Of a stretch of DNA of 64,000 nt, positions 1-9,432 are shown one piece after another. Under the pieces are notes generated by a model that saw only the letters and a list, made by a program, of their open reading frames with translations, was not told where the DNA came from and did not search any database. Position numbers and translations under genes: made by a program. Source of the DNA: Prorocentrum cordatum (taxonomy: Eukaryota; Sar; Dinophyceae; Prorocentrales; Prorocentraceae); the NCBI GenBank assembly GCA_963575745.1, contig CAUYUJ010015690.1, positions 81,169 to 145,168 of the forward strand, written 5' to 3'. The first letter of the stretch is position 1. Every line of letters starts with the position of its first letter.

Positions 1-445
1 CCGAACGATCTTCCACCCTCGCCTCCCGGTCCTCCTACAGTGGAGGCCCATGCCAAGACACACCCTGCTTCCCTCCAGGGGGTGCCCTGGGTTTCTTGGG
101 TCTCGATGGTTTTGCCGCGGAGAGCGCGACGTTGCCGTACCAAGAATCAATGGACGTCCCGGGGTCTCAGGGTTGGGTCTCGTGTGGACTCACCTCCGCT
201 CTGCCCTCCCCCCCGAGATGCGCACTCCCGCGCCGGGCAGACGATGGCCTTCATCCCGGGCGTCGGCGCCACCACTGCTGATGCATCCTCCCCCCGCCGG
301 CAGGGCCACATCGTCAGCACCAGCGTCTCGCCCACCACGGCCACGAAGTCCGTCGTGAGCAACGCGCTCTTCGCGGCGCGGGGAGGGGGGGGGAGGCGAC
401 GAGGAGTACAGGGATGACCGGGGGGACACCGCCACCCACGTCAAC
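1..445. other. No gene seen; GC-rich unique DNA
   Basis: Overlapping short open frames occur on both strands but none shows a recognisable domain, and they are rich in Arg, Pro and Gly as expected for random GC-rich DNA. Nothing supportable was found here. Confidence 0.5.
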
Positions 446-615
446 CTACACCTTAGGCGATGCTTAAGAAAACCCAAGTTTTCGGCCAGAGTCTCGATTA
501 TTCTTAATGTTTCAATGTAAATCCTAAGATTTGACTAGACACTCTGGGTTTTTATTCAAATTCTGAGACTATGAATTTCTTAACCCATGATTTCTAAAGC
601 ATTTCGCAGGGTGTA
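446..615 (+). mobile_element. MITE-like element A, copy 1
   Basis: A 170-bp AT-richer island in GC-rich DNA. It starts TACACCTTAGGCGATGCTTA and ends with the near inverse CTTAAG...GCAGGGTGTA, giving terminal inverted repeats of about 25 bp. A TA lies at each outer edge, as expected for a TA target duplication. Three further copies in the same orientation lie at 758, 17928 and 32423. There is no coding capacity, so it would have to be non-autonomous. Confidence 0.85.
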
Positions 616-757
616 TGCCGGGGGCAACGACAGGGGATGTTGTATCGCCGGTTCCAGGTCGATGCATATCCCCATTGGCCAGTGCCCCCTTATCGTTGCC
701 CCTCGATGTTTCGAACCTCGCCCGACCCTCCCGACGGCTCCGGCGAATGTCGAAGCA

Positions 758-926
758 TACACCTTGGGCGATGCTTAAGAAAACCCAAGTTTTCGGCCAG
801 AGTCTCGATTATTCTTAACGTTTCAATGTAAATCTTGAGATTTTCATGGAAACGTTGGGTGTTTATCCAAGTTCTGAGACTATGAATTTCTTAACCCATG
901 ATTTCTTAAGCACTTCGCGGGGTGTA
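758..926 (+). mobile_element. MITE-like element A, copy 2
   Basis: This copy is over 85% identical by eye to copy 1 and lies 142 bp after it in the same orientation. It has the same CTTAAGAAA/TTTCTTAAG inner arms and the same TACACC/GGTGTA ends. The intervening 616-757 shows nothing recognisable. Confidence 0.85.
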
Positions 927-1099
927 CTTCTTAGTGTGAGGTTGTGTTAGGCTTCCAGGGTCGGGAAGGCGCACATCGAGGACTGTGCGGGCATCCTTCG
1001 CCTCGGACTCGTCCGTTGCCCCGGTTCTGCCACTGCGTCACTGCTTCACATCTGTCTTGTTCCCTGCGTCACTGCTTCACCTCTTTCTTGTTCCCTGTC

Positions 1100-1258
1100 G
1101 TTGTGCGCTGTCGCGCGCTCTCTCCTTCTGTCTCTGTCTCTTCCTTTCCTTGTTTTGTCCCTCTCTCTCTCTCTTTTTTCTCGCTCTCTCTCTCTCTCTC
1201 TCTGTTTCCGTCTCTCTTTCTATATTTTATCTCTTTCTCTTTATCTCTCTCTCTCTCG

Positions 1259-1289
<31 letters not shown>

Positions 1290-1292
1290 CTT
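1100..1292 (+). repeat. CT-rich microsatellite
   Basis: Imperfect (CT)n pyrimidine tract, purest at 1165-1205 and 1245-1290. The overlapping Ser/Leu or Arg/Glu open frames on both strands are by-products of this tract. Confidence 0.9.
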
Positions 1293-1960
1293 CCGCATGA
1301 ACATATTTATGTGTAGATGCCGCCTTCTCCCGCTCTCCATCTCTCCCCTCTTTCTTCATTTTGCCCATGCACGTTCTTGCAATGTTAAGCGTTTGGCGCC
1401 CCCCCGCTGCCCCTTCGCATTTCCACGTGGTGCGGCACGATAGCGACAGCGAGCTTTCGCCTCGAGTCGGGGCTCGTTCCCTTCTCGTCCTGCTCCGCCA
1501 AGTCATCCTGATTAGTTCTTCATTTCGTCGCGTCGTGAGGGCAGGCTGTGATGGGCGGCCTGCACATCTTCAGGCCACTCGAGGTGGTGTTCGAGGAGCC
1601 TCTCGCTCCAATGAGAGGGAGGCAGGGGAGGAGGGAATGGCAGGGGAGGGAGGCTGGGAGGCAGGAGAGGAGACAGGGAGGGGATGAGAGGGAGAGTGAG
1701 TGAGAGGGAGGGGAGGGGGGTGGAGGGATCGGGACGGACGGGGAGGGATGGAAGGACAGAGGGACGGGGTGGGACGGATGGGGTGATCGGGGGGCCCGAA
1801 AGGAGGGGGGGATGAGATGGGCGGAAGCAAGGAGAGGCTTGGAGGCTCAGGCGGAGGGGATGGGGACGGGCTGGTATTGGAGGGAGTGGGCGTGAGGAGA
1901 GATCAGGAAAGGGATGGGAAGGGGAGGGGGCGCAGAGAAGGGGCCACGTGATCGTAAAGG
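1293..1960. other. No gene seen; purine-rich lower half
   Basis: 1293-1560 has no recognisable content. 1600-1960 is an irregular GGGA/GGGAGG-rich purine stretch whose Pro/Ser minus-strand frames are low complexity. Confidence 0.5.
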
Positions 1961-1962
1961 AA

Positions 1963-2023
1963 TGGAGGAAGAGGAGGAGGAGGAGGAGGAGGAGGAGGAG
2001 GAGGAGGAGGAGGAGGAGGAGGA
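1963..2023 (+). repeat. (AGG)n microsatellite
   Basis: Nearly perfect GGA triplet run of about 20 units. It is one of many GGA/TCC tracts in the window. Confidence 0.95.
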
Positions 2024-2080
2024 GTGGCTCCCCCCCGAAGGCCACCCAACGTCGCCTCCATCCTCCAGGGGGATCAGCGA

Positions 2081-2236
2081 TGGGTCCCGTTTCCATGAGA
2101 GATTGCGGATTCCTGCCGCCGAGCGAGGCGGCACCGGCCGCATTTTGGGGAGGGCACCTCCCCCGATCCATGGATTTGGCGACCGCGCGCCAAATCCATT
2201 GATCGCTAATCTATGTTTGCGAGCCCCCGAGAGAGG
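2081..2236 (+). repeat. Dispersed repeat E, copy 1
   Basis: Shares a long block with 45281-45392: TGGGTCCCGTTTCCATG, then GCCGCCGA.CGAGGCGGCACC, then GCCGCATTTTGGGGAGGGCA. This copy also carries an insert with a perfect 12-bp inverted repeat, ATGGATTTGGCG at 2170-2181 and its complement at 2188-2199. The insert is absent from copy 2. No coding is evident. Confidence 0.75.
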
Positions 2237-2424
2237 GAGCAGGGGGGAAACGGGACGTGAAGCGAGGGAGGGCTCAGAGGGGAGGCGACAGGTCGCATGC
2301 GGGGAGCGTCGGCATGCCCGCACGGCGGCAGGGGCCGCGGCGCCACGCGCACCCGCGAGAGCCGTTCGGGGGGGGGGAGGCTGACTCGGCTCCAGGGTTC
2401 AAGCAGTGGCGAAGCGTCCTGGCC

Positions 2425-2815
2425 TGCCTATAGGCATCCCAAAGGATGTTCCATTGACCTGTTGTCGTCTACACGAAGTGTTCTTAGAACAAGTCTTGCT
2501 GAGACTGTATTGTTTTAACACATCGGGCTTATGTTCTAAGAACGTTATTTCTGTTACTAGAGGATACTGGGGTTCTAAAAGAGATTAGTGGTAGGCTTTA
2601 GAAATGCCGGGACGGTCGGTCCCTGGTCAAAGGCTGGAGCGTTCGTTCGAGGAGGAAAAGGTACCGATACCACCACTTGTCCTTCGTTTTCCCTTTCTTC
2701 TGCCTCCTGCGAGGCCCTCGTCGCCACCGCTGGATTCGCCTCGAAGTTCTGGTCAGACCCCGGGAGAGGTCCACAGAGTAGCGGAATCGGGTACTTGTTG
2801 GTTTCACCAGTTTGG
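2425..2815 (+). mobile_element. Dispersed repeat H, copy 1
   Basis: About 390 bp related to 27059-27300 and 28055-28440. Shared landmarks are CCTATAGGC, TGAGACTGTATTGTTTTA followed by ACACATCGGG, TTCTAAGAAC, and AATGCCGGGACGGTCGGT. Copies 1 and 3 also share about 170 bp beyond that, including CTGGATTCGCCTCGA and GGAGAGGTCCA. It is probably a degraded transposable element. No protein domain is visible. Confidence 0.7.
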
Positions 2816-3195
2816 GAGGAGGCCGCCCGATTCTTCGTCGCCTCCCGACCGCGTGGGCCATGACCGTGGCCGCCTCACTCCGCATGCCAGCCGTCGGTGC
2901 TCCCACGAATGGCTCCTCAAGTCCTGCGCGGGGTCGGCGCACGCGCAGTATCGTCATGCGGGGATTGGTGGAGAAGACTGGGGGAAGCCATGCCACAGAT
3001 GATTGCCATGAAGCTCTAGGAGTGAGCATGTGTATAGACAGCATATGATAGCCAGCGTGGACCTTCACCGGTGACATCTTGCACTCTGCCTGTCCAAGTT
3101 ACGCAGTGCAGCCGCGTGTTGCAAAGCACTGCGCGGTGCAAGCTACGGGGCGGAGGCTATGTGGCGCAAGCAACGTGGTTCAAGCCATGCTCTGT
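2816..3195. other. No gene; short GTG/GCAAGC repeats near 3090-3195
   Basis: 2816-3090 shows nothing. From about 3090, degenerate units resembling GCAAGCTACGTGGTG recur roughly every 18 bp. They continue after element Q to about 3390, so Q interrupts this little array. Confidence 0.5.
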
Positions 3196-3315
3196 GGCGC
3201 CCCGTTAGGTCGATAACCAGGCCCCCCTACCAGAAAAAACAAGAAACCATAGGATATGAAACGTACTTTTTGGATTTTTGGGTGGGGGGCCTGGTTATCG
3301 ACCTAGCGGGGCGCC
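3196..3315. mobile_element. Foldback element Q with 35-bp TIRs
   Basis: Left arm GGCGCCCCGTTAGGTCGATA... is matched by the complement of ...TATCGACCTAGCGGGGCGCC at the right, with about 33 of 35 positions pairing. The centre is about 50 bp and AT-richer. It is a single copy in this window and has no coding capacity. Confidence 0.85.
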
Positions 3316-3589
3316 CCAGGCCATGTGCAAGGTGATTGGTGTAAGCTACGTGGTGTTTGAACTATGTGGTAAGCTGTGTGGTGCAGCGGCGGACGCGGCA
3401 GGGGGGCCGCCCGGCCCCGCAGACTGGCGTTTGATTTAGAGGCACGGGGCGGCGAGGGACTGGGATGGGACCGCAAGGGGCGCAAACGAGCCTGGGTCCT
3501 CAGGCGGGAAATAAGAATCGTTCAATGCACGTATTCATTTGGGAACATACAAACATAGTCTGTTCATATCGATATATGTATACATATAC
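3316..3589. other. No gene seen
   Basis: The GTG/AAGC short-unit array tails off by 3390. 3390-3540 is unremarkable GC-rich DNA, and 3540-3605 is an AT-rich stretch with TATATGTATACATATA-type palindromic sequence leading into the foldback array. Confidence 0.5.
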
Positions 3590-4930
3590 ATCTATATCTA
3601 TGAGAGAGCGTGATCCACCGCCGCTTTACTGTGGAAAATTGCCAACCTTTTCCTCCGGAACCCGGGGGTCTCCCCCCCCCCCCTCCGAAAATCCCCCCCC
3701 CCTGCCGAACCCCTCCCCACCCCCCCCCCCCCTCCCCCCGGCAAACCCCCCCCCCCTCCCCTACCCCTCCCCCCCCCCCCCCCCCTCCCCTTCGAAAACC
3801 GGGGGGGATCACTACCGGTTCGAACCCACCCCCACCCCCCCCCCCCCCCCCCCTCCGGATCCGGAAAACCGGGGGGGGGGTCACTACCGTTGGAACCTCC
3901 CCCCCCCCCCCCCCCATTCGAAAACCGGGGGGATCACTACCGGTTTCGAACCCTCCCACCACCCCCCCCCCCCTCCGGATCCGGAAAACCGGGGGGGGTC
4001 ACTACCGGTTGGAACCCCCCCCCCCCCCCCCCCCCCCTCGAAAACCGGAGGGGGTCACTACCGGTTCGACCCCCCCCCACGCACCGCCAGCAAACGACTC
4101 CCGGTCCCTACCACCGCTCGCATCACATCCCCCACTGTTGTTCCCAGCACCACTGTCCTCACCACCACTGTCCCCACTGGTTCCACCACCGTCCCTATTG
4201 TCCCCACCAATGCCCCCACCACTGTCGCACTGTCCCCACTGTTCCCACAACTGTTCCCACCACGGTTCCACTCTCCCCACTGTCTCCACGGACCCAACCA
4301 CTGCCTATCCCCACTGTCCCCACTGTCCCACTGACTCCTCCGCTGTCCCACTGAGCTGTCCCACTGTTTCCACCACTGTCCCCACTGTCCCCACCACTGT
4401 CCCCACTGTACCTCTGTCCCATTGTCCCACCGCCGTCCTCGCCACCGCCTTTACCAGTGTCCCCACCACCATTGTACCCTCCACTGTCCCAGTGTTTCCA
4501 CCTCATTCCCACTGTCCCCACACCACTGTCCCCACCACCACCGTTCCCACCACTGTCCACTGTCCCCCCTGTTCCCACCATTGTCCCCACCACTGTCCCC
4601 ACCACTACCGTCCCCACCACTGTCCCACTGTCCCCCCACTGTCCCCACCACTGTCCCGCTGTCCCCTCACCACTGTCCCCACCAACACCGTCCCCACCAC
4701 TGTCCGCACCCCCACTCGGTTTTCGAGGGGGGGGGGGCGGGTTCGAACCGGTAGTGACCCCCCCCCTTTTCATGATGAGCTGGGGGGGGGGGGGAGGGGT
4801 TCGAACCGGTAGTGACCCCCCCCGGTTTTCCGGAGGGGGGGGGGGGGGAGGGGTTCGAACCGGTAGTGGCCCCCCCCGGTTTTCCGCCAGCAGCGGCAGA
4901 ACACGCTCTTTCATTTTCATATCTATACAT
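3590..4930. repeat. 1.3-kb foldback minisatellite array
   Basis: The left arm has five units of the form AAAACCGGGGG...TCACTACCGGTTCGAACC (near 3795, 3863, 3919, 3983, 4039) separated by C-runs. The right arm has three units in the opposite orientation, GGTTCGAACCGGTAGTGACC (near 4738, 4797, 4852). The centre, 4100-4720, is a degenerate CCACTGTCCCCA minisatellite. The outermost flanks (GAGAGAGCGTGATCC at the left, ACACGCTCTTTC at the right, both next to TATA-rich DNA) are also inversely related, so the whole block is one large imperfect inverted repeat. The Pro/Thr-rich and Gly-rich frames here are artefacts. Confidence 0.85.
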
Positions 4931-5056
4931 ATATATATATATATATACAGAGATAGAGAGAGCGAAAGACGGAAAGGGCGAGATAGAAAGAGAGAGGGAG
5001 AGATACAAAGCGAAAACACAGCAGAAAACGAAAGGGGCAATGACATACATTTAAAC

Positions 5057-5094
<38 letters not shown>

Positions 5095-5334
5095 AAACAA
5101 AAAAGAGGAGGCCGAGGCGAAGGAGGATGAGGAAAGGGATTCTGGGGGGAGATGCAGCAAAATATAGGGAGGATGGGGAATGATATGGGGACGGGGAGGG
5201 AGGAGGACGAGACGAGGGATGGGGGAAGGGGGGAATTGCGACGTCGTCGATTCTCCCCGTTTTTGCCCAGGGCCCCGAGCGGCACCCGCCGCCGGAAAAT
5301 CAAAATTTCCAGCCAGGGCGCGCGCAGGAGACCC
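4931..5334. other. Purine-rich stretch, no gene
   Basis: Contains GAGA microsatellite DNA (purest at about 5058-5092) and then G/A-rich DNA to 5230. The remainder is unremarkable. Confidence 0.5.
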
Positions 5335-5372
5335 GCCTCGCGGTCTCGCGGTCTCGCGGTCTCGCGGCCTCG
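5335..5372 (+). repeat. 8-bp tandem repeat
   Basis: CTCGCGGT repeated about four to five times, with the last unit diverged. Confidence 0.85.
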
Positions 5373-5408
5373 GCCTTGGAGGAGTCCTCTTGGGGTGTGT
5401 GATGCGGG

Positions 5409-5521
5409 ACCCCTCCTCCTCCTCCTCCTCCTCCTCCTCCTCCTCCTCCTCCTCCTCCTCTTCCTCTTCCTCCTTCTCCTCCCCCTCCTCCTCCTCCTCG
5501 TCGTCCTCCTCCTCCTCCTCT
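5409..5521 (+). repeat. (TCC)n microsatellite
   Basis: Long TCC/CTC triplet tract, slightly interrupted. Poly-Ser and poly-Leu frames over it are artefacts. Confidence 0.95.
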
Positions 5522-5522
5522 C

Positions 5523-5690
5523 GGGGGTGGACAGAACCCCCAACAGTGACACGTCGATTAGTGAATTGTCCGTTTTCGGTTCTCGAGAGGGCGCCGCAGC
5601 CGTCATTTTCCAGGCTTGCGCCCGCCAGGTTTGGGCCTCAGGTCGTTTTCACTAAACCACGTTGTACTAAAGGGGGTTCTGTCCATCCCC
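5523..5690 (+). mobile_element. MITE-like element B, copy 1
   Basis: 168 bp with ends GGGGGTGGACAGAACCCCC and AGGGGGTTCTGTCCATCCCC, which are inverse with one mismatch over about 19 bp. The interior, GACACGTCGATTAGTGAATT then CCGTTTTCGG...GAGAGGGCG, is shared with 16185 and 34502. It sits directly after the TCC microsatellite. Confidence 0.85.
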
Positions 5691-6270
5691 GATCCTCCTT
5701 CTCCTCCTCCTCCAGCACCTGTGCCACTGGGACCCCTTCTGAGGTAAACAGGAGGGTAGCAGCCCGATCGTCACCCTTGTTTGCCCGTGGGGGGCCAAGG
5801 GGAGCGAAAACTGCTCTCGTCGCCACCGGCCACCCATGGAACGGGTGGTGGGTAGGTTGTGGACGTCGGAGCACAGCTCCGGCGCCCCATACCCCGAACA
5901 GGGCGTGCGGAACACGGTCTCTTTGCGTGCCCTGTTTTGCGCACCTTTCGCGCCACGGGGGCCTGGCCCTGGACCGTTGGCTCCGCTCTGTCTTCTTGTG
6001 TGCTGTCCTGTTGGTTGTGTATAGCAGGAGCGTGAAGAGGCAGTTCTTACCGTCTGGTTGTGCCATTCGGTGCAGCCTGCGTCTCCCTCCGTTGCAGGGT
6101 GTCTGTTCTGCCCTGTCAGGATCTGGAGGCGATGTCGTCGATGTCAAAGAAATCTTTCTCCTCCTCCTCCTCCTCCTCCTCCGCCTCCTCCCCGAGAAGG
6201 TGTTCGCGCGTCGTTCCACGCGCTGCGCGATCGCCGAAGTCCGTCAGCGGCGACTCCCAAAACCTACCAT
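5691..6270. other. No gene seen; short TCC tract near 6156
   Basis: No conserved domain was recognised in any frame. A short TCC run lies at about 6156-6190. Confidence 0.5.
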
Positions 6271-6274
6271 CGCC

Positions 6275-6370
6275 GATCAGGCAACGATTCAGGCAACGAT
6301 TCAGGCGACGATTCAGGCAACCTGCTGTGCGACGCGACGCGAAGTCCGTCGGCGACGATTCAGGCAACCC
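6275..6370 (+). repeat. 12-bp tandem repeat
   Basis: Units of CAGGCAACGATT or CAGGCGACGATT repeat about four times at 6280-6330. They flank a duplicated GCGAAGTCCGTC motif (6234 and 6340). Confidence 0.8.
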
Positions 6371-6715
6371 GATGCGCGACGGGCGTACGACTCTATAGGC
6401 TTACGCCACATCCGCCGACCCGTAAACTGAATTCAAGGTTATGATGGTGTTTTTCGGTGTTTGGAGGGTTCGCGCCGCGCAGTTGGCAGGCTTTTCAGCG
6501 CAGTGGCATGTGCCAGAGGAAATTGCCGAAGTCGGCTTCCTCTGTGGTCGCGAGCCATGCCGCGCGCGACGAGAAGAAATGCGCCTTGAAATGCACGGCG
6601 CGCAAATGATACCAGTGGGGCGCCCGTGCCATGGCCCGCAAAAGTACGGGCAACGGGGGTGCGAGCGAGAGGGCGGACGAATCCGATGAAAAGAGAATCG
6701 CAAAGAAGGTGAAAA
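6371..6715. other. No gene seen
   Basis: A moderately GC-rich stretch with no recognisable domain on either strand. Confidence 0.4.
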
Positions 6716-6895
6716 GCGGAGGAGGAGGAGGAGGAGGAGGAGGAGGAGGAGGAGGAGGAGGAGGAGGAGGAGGAGGAGGAGGAGGAGGAGGAGGAGGAGC
6801 AGGGGAAAATGGGGGAGAGGCGGAAGGGGAGTCAAAGAAGAGGAGGAGGATGAGGAGGAGGAGGAGGAAAAAGAGGAGGAGTCACGATCTGGTCT
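6716..6895 (+). repeat. (GGA)n microsatellite
   Basis: About 80 bp of perfect GGA triplets at 6718-6800, followed by degenerate GGA/AGA DNA to 6885. Confidence 0.95.
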
Positions 6896-6904
6896 CGAGG
6901 CGTC

Positions 6905-7480
6905 ACGGGGGCGTCTTGGAGGTATCGTGTGGGCCTCCAGAGGGGATGTCTGGGAACCTGTTGGGGGCCTTTCGGGCCTCGCTTGGGGTTCCCTGGGGCC
7001 TTCTTGGGAGGTTTTTGCTGCAGGATGAGGGAATCTCGGACCAAAGGACCAACAAGGTGCCCTCCTGGCTCCCTCTTGGAGCCGTCTGGAGGCCCTCGTG
7101 GGCCGTGTTGGACATTTCTTGGGCCGTCTGTGGGCATTTTGGACCTGTCTCGGCAGTTGCCGAGACCTTCCTGAGAGGATCTGGCAGGTTTCATGGTCGG
7201 TGTCGGACGCTGCGAAACCTCAAGAAACCAATATGGTACAACTGAACGTTTTATGAAGGGAATGGGGCGATTTCTGCTTTTTGGGGCTCGCCTGGGACGC
7301 CTCTTGGGGGCCTCTTGGGTCGCTTTGGGGGCCTCAGAGGCTGTGTGGAAGTCATCGCGGGCGTCTTGGAAGGATATTTTGGCGACTCGTCGCCCTCCTT
7401 GACGGCCAGGGAGGCGTTTTGGTGCCGTCTTGGCTCGTTTCGGGGCCCTGTATTCCCCCATGGCGCGTTCGGCGGTGGGT
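6905..7480 (+). repeat. Degenerate CTTGGGGCC-type array
   Basis: The decanucleotide-like motif TCTTGGGGCC/TCTTGGAGG recurs irregularly with other short words between. The same texture recurs at 25690-25930, 31860-32300, 35430-36250, 38560-39060, 46590-47160, 60640-60930 and 61910-62040. Gly/Trp/Leu-rich frames (GASWG-like) on the + strand are artefacts of the motif. Confidence 0.75.
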
Positions 7481-7828
7481 CGTGCCGGGCGAGGGGGGGG
7501 GGTCGAATTGCCGGTTTGGGGTCCCAGGGGGGGGCTTATGGGAGGGGGGGGGGGATTTCACACGCCTTGAGTCCCACAAGGGGTCGGCGGATTTGGCGTT
7601 CGTCGAACACGTGGCGAAGTTCGAACCCTACCCTCGCCTCCCGGGTAGGGTTCGGATGTCGCCACCTATCAGGGGTCTTGTCCCCCCCCCCCATTCGGAG
7701 TCGAGGAGACCAGCATGACCTTGATGGCCGCGATTCTCGTCTACGACGTTTGCTGCCCCGAGTCCACGGATGGGCGCGGGGTGGCGAAAGCGAGAGGTGG
7801 ACGTTCTCGCCATTACAGTCCACACTAT
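7481..7828. other. No gene; 12-bp hairpin at 7622-7654
   Basis: CGAACCCTACCC (7622-7633) and GGGTAGGGTTCG (7643-7654) form a perfect 12-bp inverted repeat with a 9-nt loop. G-runs flank it at 7490-7560 and C-runs at 7681. Confidence 0.6.
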
Positions 7829-7972
7829 AGTAAGGATAAACGGTTTTCCAAGGTCACCTTTGCATCCTTCCCCTTCGGCCCATCCTTGGCCACTTTCGCT
7901 GGCAGCGCCCCGCTCGAGAGGTGTCGACATGGCCTTCCAGGGCCCCTGCATTCTTATCGTGCATCCTCACTG
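7829..7972 (+). mobile_element. MITE-like element F, copy 1
   Basis: 144 bp related to 15572 and 46029. Its ends, AGTAAGGATAAACG and CGTGCATCCTCACT, are inverse. The shared interior is CCATCCTTGGCCACTTTCG and CGACATGGCCTTCCA. Confidence 0.75.
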
Positions 7973-8323
7973 TGAGTTTTGACTACCCCATTTGTCCCCT
8001 CCCTCGTCCCCCCCCTCCCCTTTCATGCCCCATCCTCTTCCCTTGCCTCCTTCCCTCCTCTCCCCATCGTCCCTCCCGTCCCGTCCCACCTGTCCCTCCT
8101 TCATCTTACCTCCTGCCCCGTCTCCTTCGTCCCCCTCCCCCCACTTCCCTCCTTTTCCCCGCCCCCCCCCGTCTCCCCCCCTCTGCGCCCAGGAAGAGGG
8201 GGGAGGAGGCAAAAGGAGAAGGAGCAGGACCCGAGGATCAGGATGGAGTTGGAACGGGGGGGAGCAGGACAAGTGAACCGAGGAGAGGGTTCCGTACGGC
8301 CAGCAGGACCGCCGCGCTTGGTA
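7973..8323. other. Pyrimidine-rich stretch, no gene
   Basis: 7985-8190 is C/T-rich low-complexity DNA. 8190-8290 is purine-rich. No gene is seen. Confidence 0.5.
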
Positions 8324-8443
8324 TCGCTCGGACGTGTGCACTTTTTTATCGGCGGGGATCATTGAGGAGCATCCTGGATCATCCTGCGAACAAAAAAGCA
8401 CGCACGACGCCGAGCAAAGCACAGGGAATCAACGTCCAAGCGG
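8324..8443 (+). mobile_element. MITE-like element I, copy 1
   Basis: 120 bp matching 34222-34339. The ends TCGCTCGGACGTGTGC and CGTCCAAGCGG are inverse. The shared interior includes TCGGCGGG..CATTGAG, CATCCTGGA.CAT and GCACG..GCCGAGCA. Confidence 0.75.
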
Positions 8444-8466
8444 TGGCCAGCACGCGAGTCACGCAG

Positions 8467-8565
8467 TCACCACGGCTCATCCAATTGCGTTGCCTCGCAT
8501 AGCATCCTCCGTGCCTCGGAAAGCTGTGCATCGACGCTGCAGCGTTGTACGGCGGTGGCGTTGAC
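8467..8565 (-). CDS. Possible minus-strand terminal exon, unknown
   Basis: On the minus strand an AG|G acceptor-like site (GACAGCCAG|GTC) is followed by an open frame of about 32 residues reading VNATAVQRCSVDAQLSEARR... and ending ...LDEPW before TGA. The composition looks protein-like, unlike the flanking low-complexity frames. It lies downstream of the minus-strand exon at 9177-9432, but the splice phase does not match a direct join in this frame, so any link is unproven. No family was recognised. Confidence 0.2.
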   Translation of the reverse strand, partial: VNATAVQRCSVDAQLSEARRMLCEATQLDEPW

Positions 8566-8639
8566 CTGGCTGTCGCCGCACCTCCTTAGTGGGGGGGGCG
8601 CCTGAGGACCCAGCGTCCCAGGTTGGCAGAGCAATGTTG

Positions 8640-9055
8640 TGGCCAAGCCGAAATTGGGGGATGGGGGACGAGGAGAAAGAAGGAGGAGAGTGAGTCGGCG
8701 AACGGGAGGGACCAGGGATACAAATAATACCAATACAGAAGTCGATCATGATGAGTTGGGCGAGGAGTAGGAGGGAGAGGCAGGAGCAGGAGTAGGAGGA
8801 CAAGAAGAGGGAGTAATAGGACTGGAGAGAATGAGGGGGGGGCGACGACCAGGGAGGGAGGAGGAAGGCGGCGGAAAGAGAAAGGGAGATCGAGAGTATG
8901 TTGTTGATAGGAGGAGTGGGAGGAGGAGGAGGAGGAGGAGGAGGAGGAGGTGGAGGTGGAGGACGAGGATGACGAGGAGGACGAGGGGGACGAGGGGGAC
9001 GAGAAGCAGCACGTGGAGCAACAGGGGGGAGGAAGTGGAGGACGAGGAGGGACGA
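8640..9055 (+). repeat. Purine-rich GGA tract
   Basis: Irregular GGA/GGGA/GAGGAC DNA, purest at 8918-8960. Ser/Pro and Arg-rich frames across it are artefacts. Confidence 0.8.
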
Positions 9056-9176
9056 CCATAGTAAAACAAGGTGCACCAACGATGCCGCAACCCAGTCTCC
9101 CGTCCCGAACTTTCCCCTGACGCCCATACGTAGACGTTCTCGTGATGGACAGCGTTCCCTTGAACGACGAACTTAC

Positions 9177-9432
9177 CGTGCACCTCCCATTCAAACGGGC
9201 TTCCGCATGGTACAAGGGAACCATTCATCATGTCCAGAGGGTGCATCTGTAAGTGGTCTGGAGTTTGAGTGAGTGCCAAGACGGGCCAATTCCGAAACAA
9301 ACAAGGCGTGTCTACATCCGCATAGCGGTTACACAGTTGTCGGTATTGGGGCCGCATAATGTGTTCTAACAGTCTCAAGCGATAGTTCCATTTTGCAAGG
9401 AACCATCCTCCACCCGCGTGATTGTTGCACAC
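9177..9432 (-). CDS. Minus-strand coding exon, unknown protein
   Basis: Read on the minus strand, about 85 residues have an ordinary protein composition, quite unlike the surrounding repeats. They begin CNNHAGGGWFLAKWNYRLR, contain LCNRYADVDTPCLFRNW and HLQMHPLDMMNG, and end near CGSPFEWEVHG. The frame then meets a consensus GTAAGT donor at 9171-9176, which favours an internal or 5-prime exon. If unspliced, the frame continues protein-like for about 35 residues before entering the GGA tract. Upstream the frame is closed by a stop at 9436-9438, so the 5-prime edge is either an acceptor inside the frame or a start outside it. The residues rich in Trp, His, Cys and Asn do not match any family I can name. 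Confidence 0.45.

Noticed and set aside
3465-5167. Long Pro/Thr-rich and Gly-rich open frames
   Set aside because: They follow the CCACTGTCCCC minisatellite and C/G runs of the foldback array on both strands, so they are compositional artefacts.
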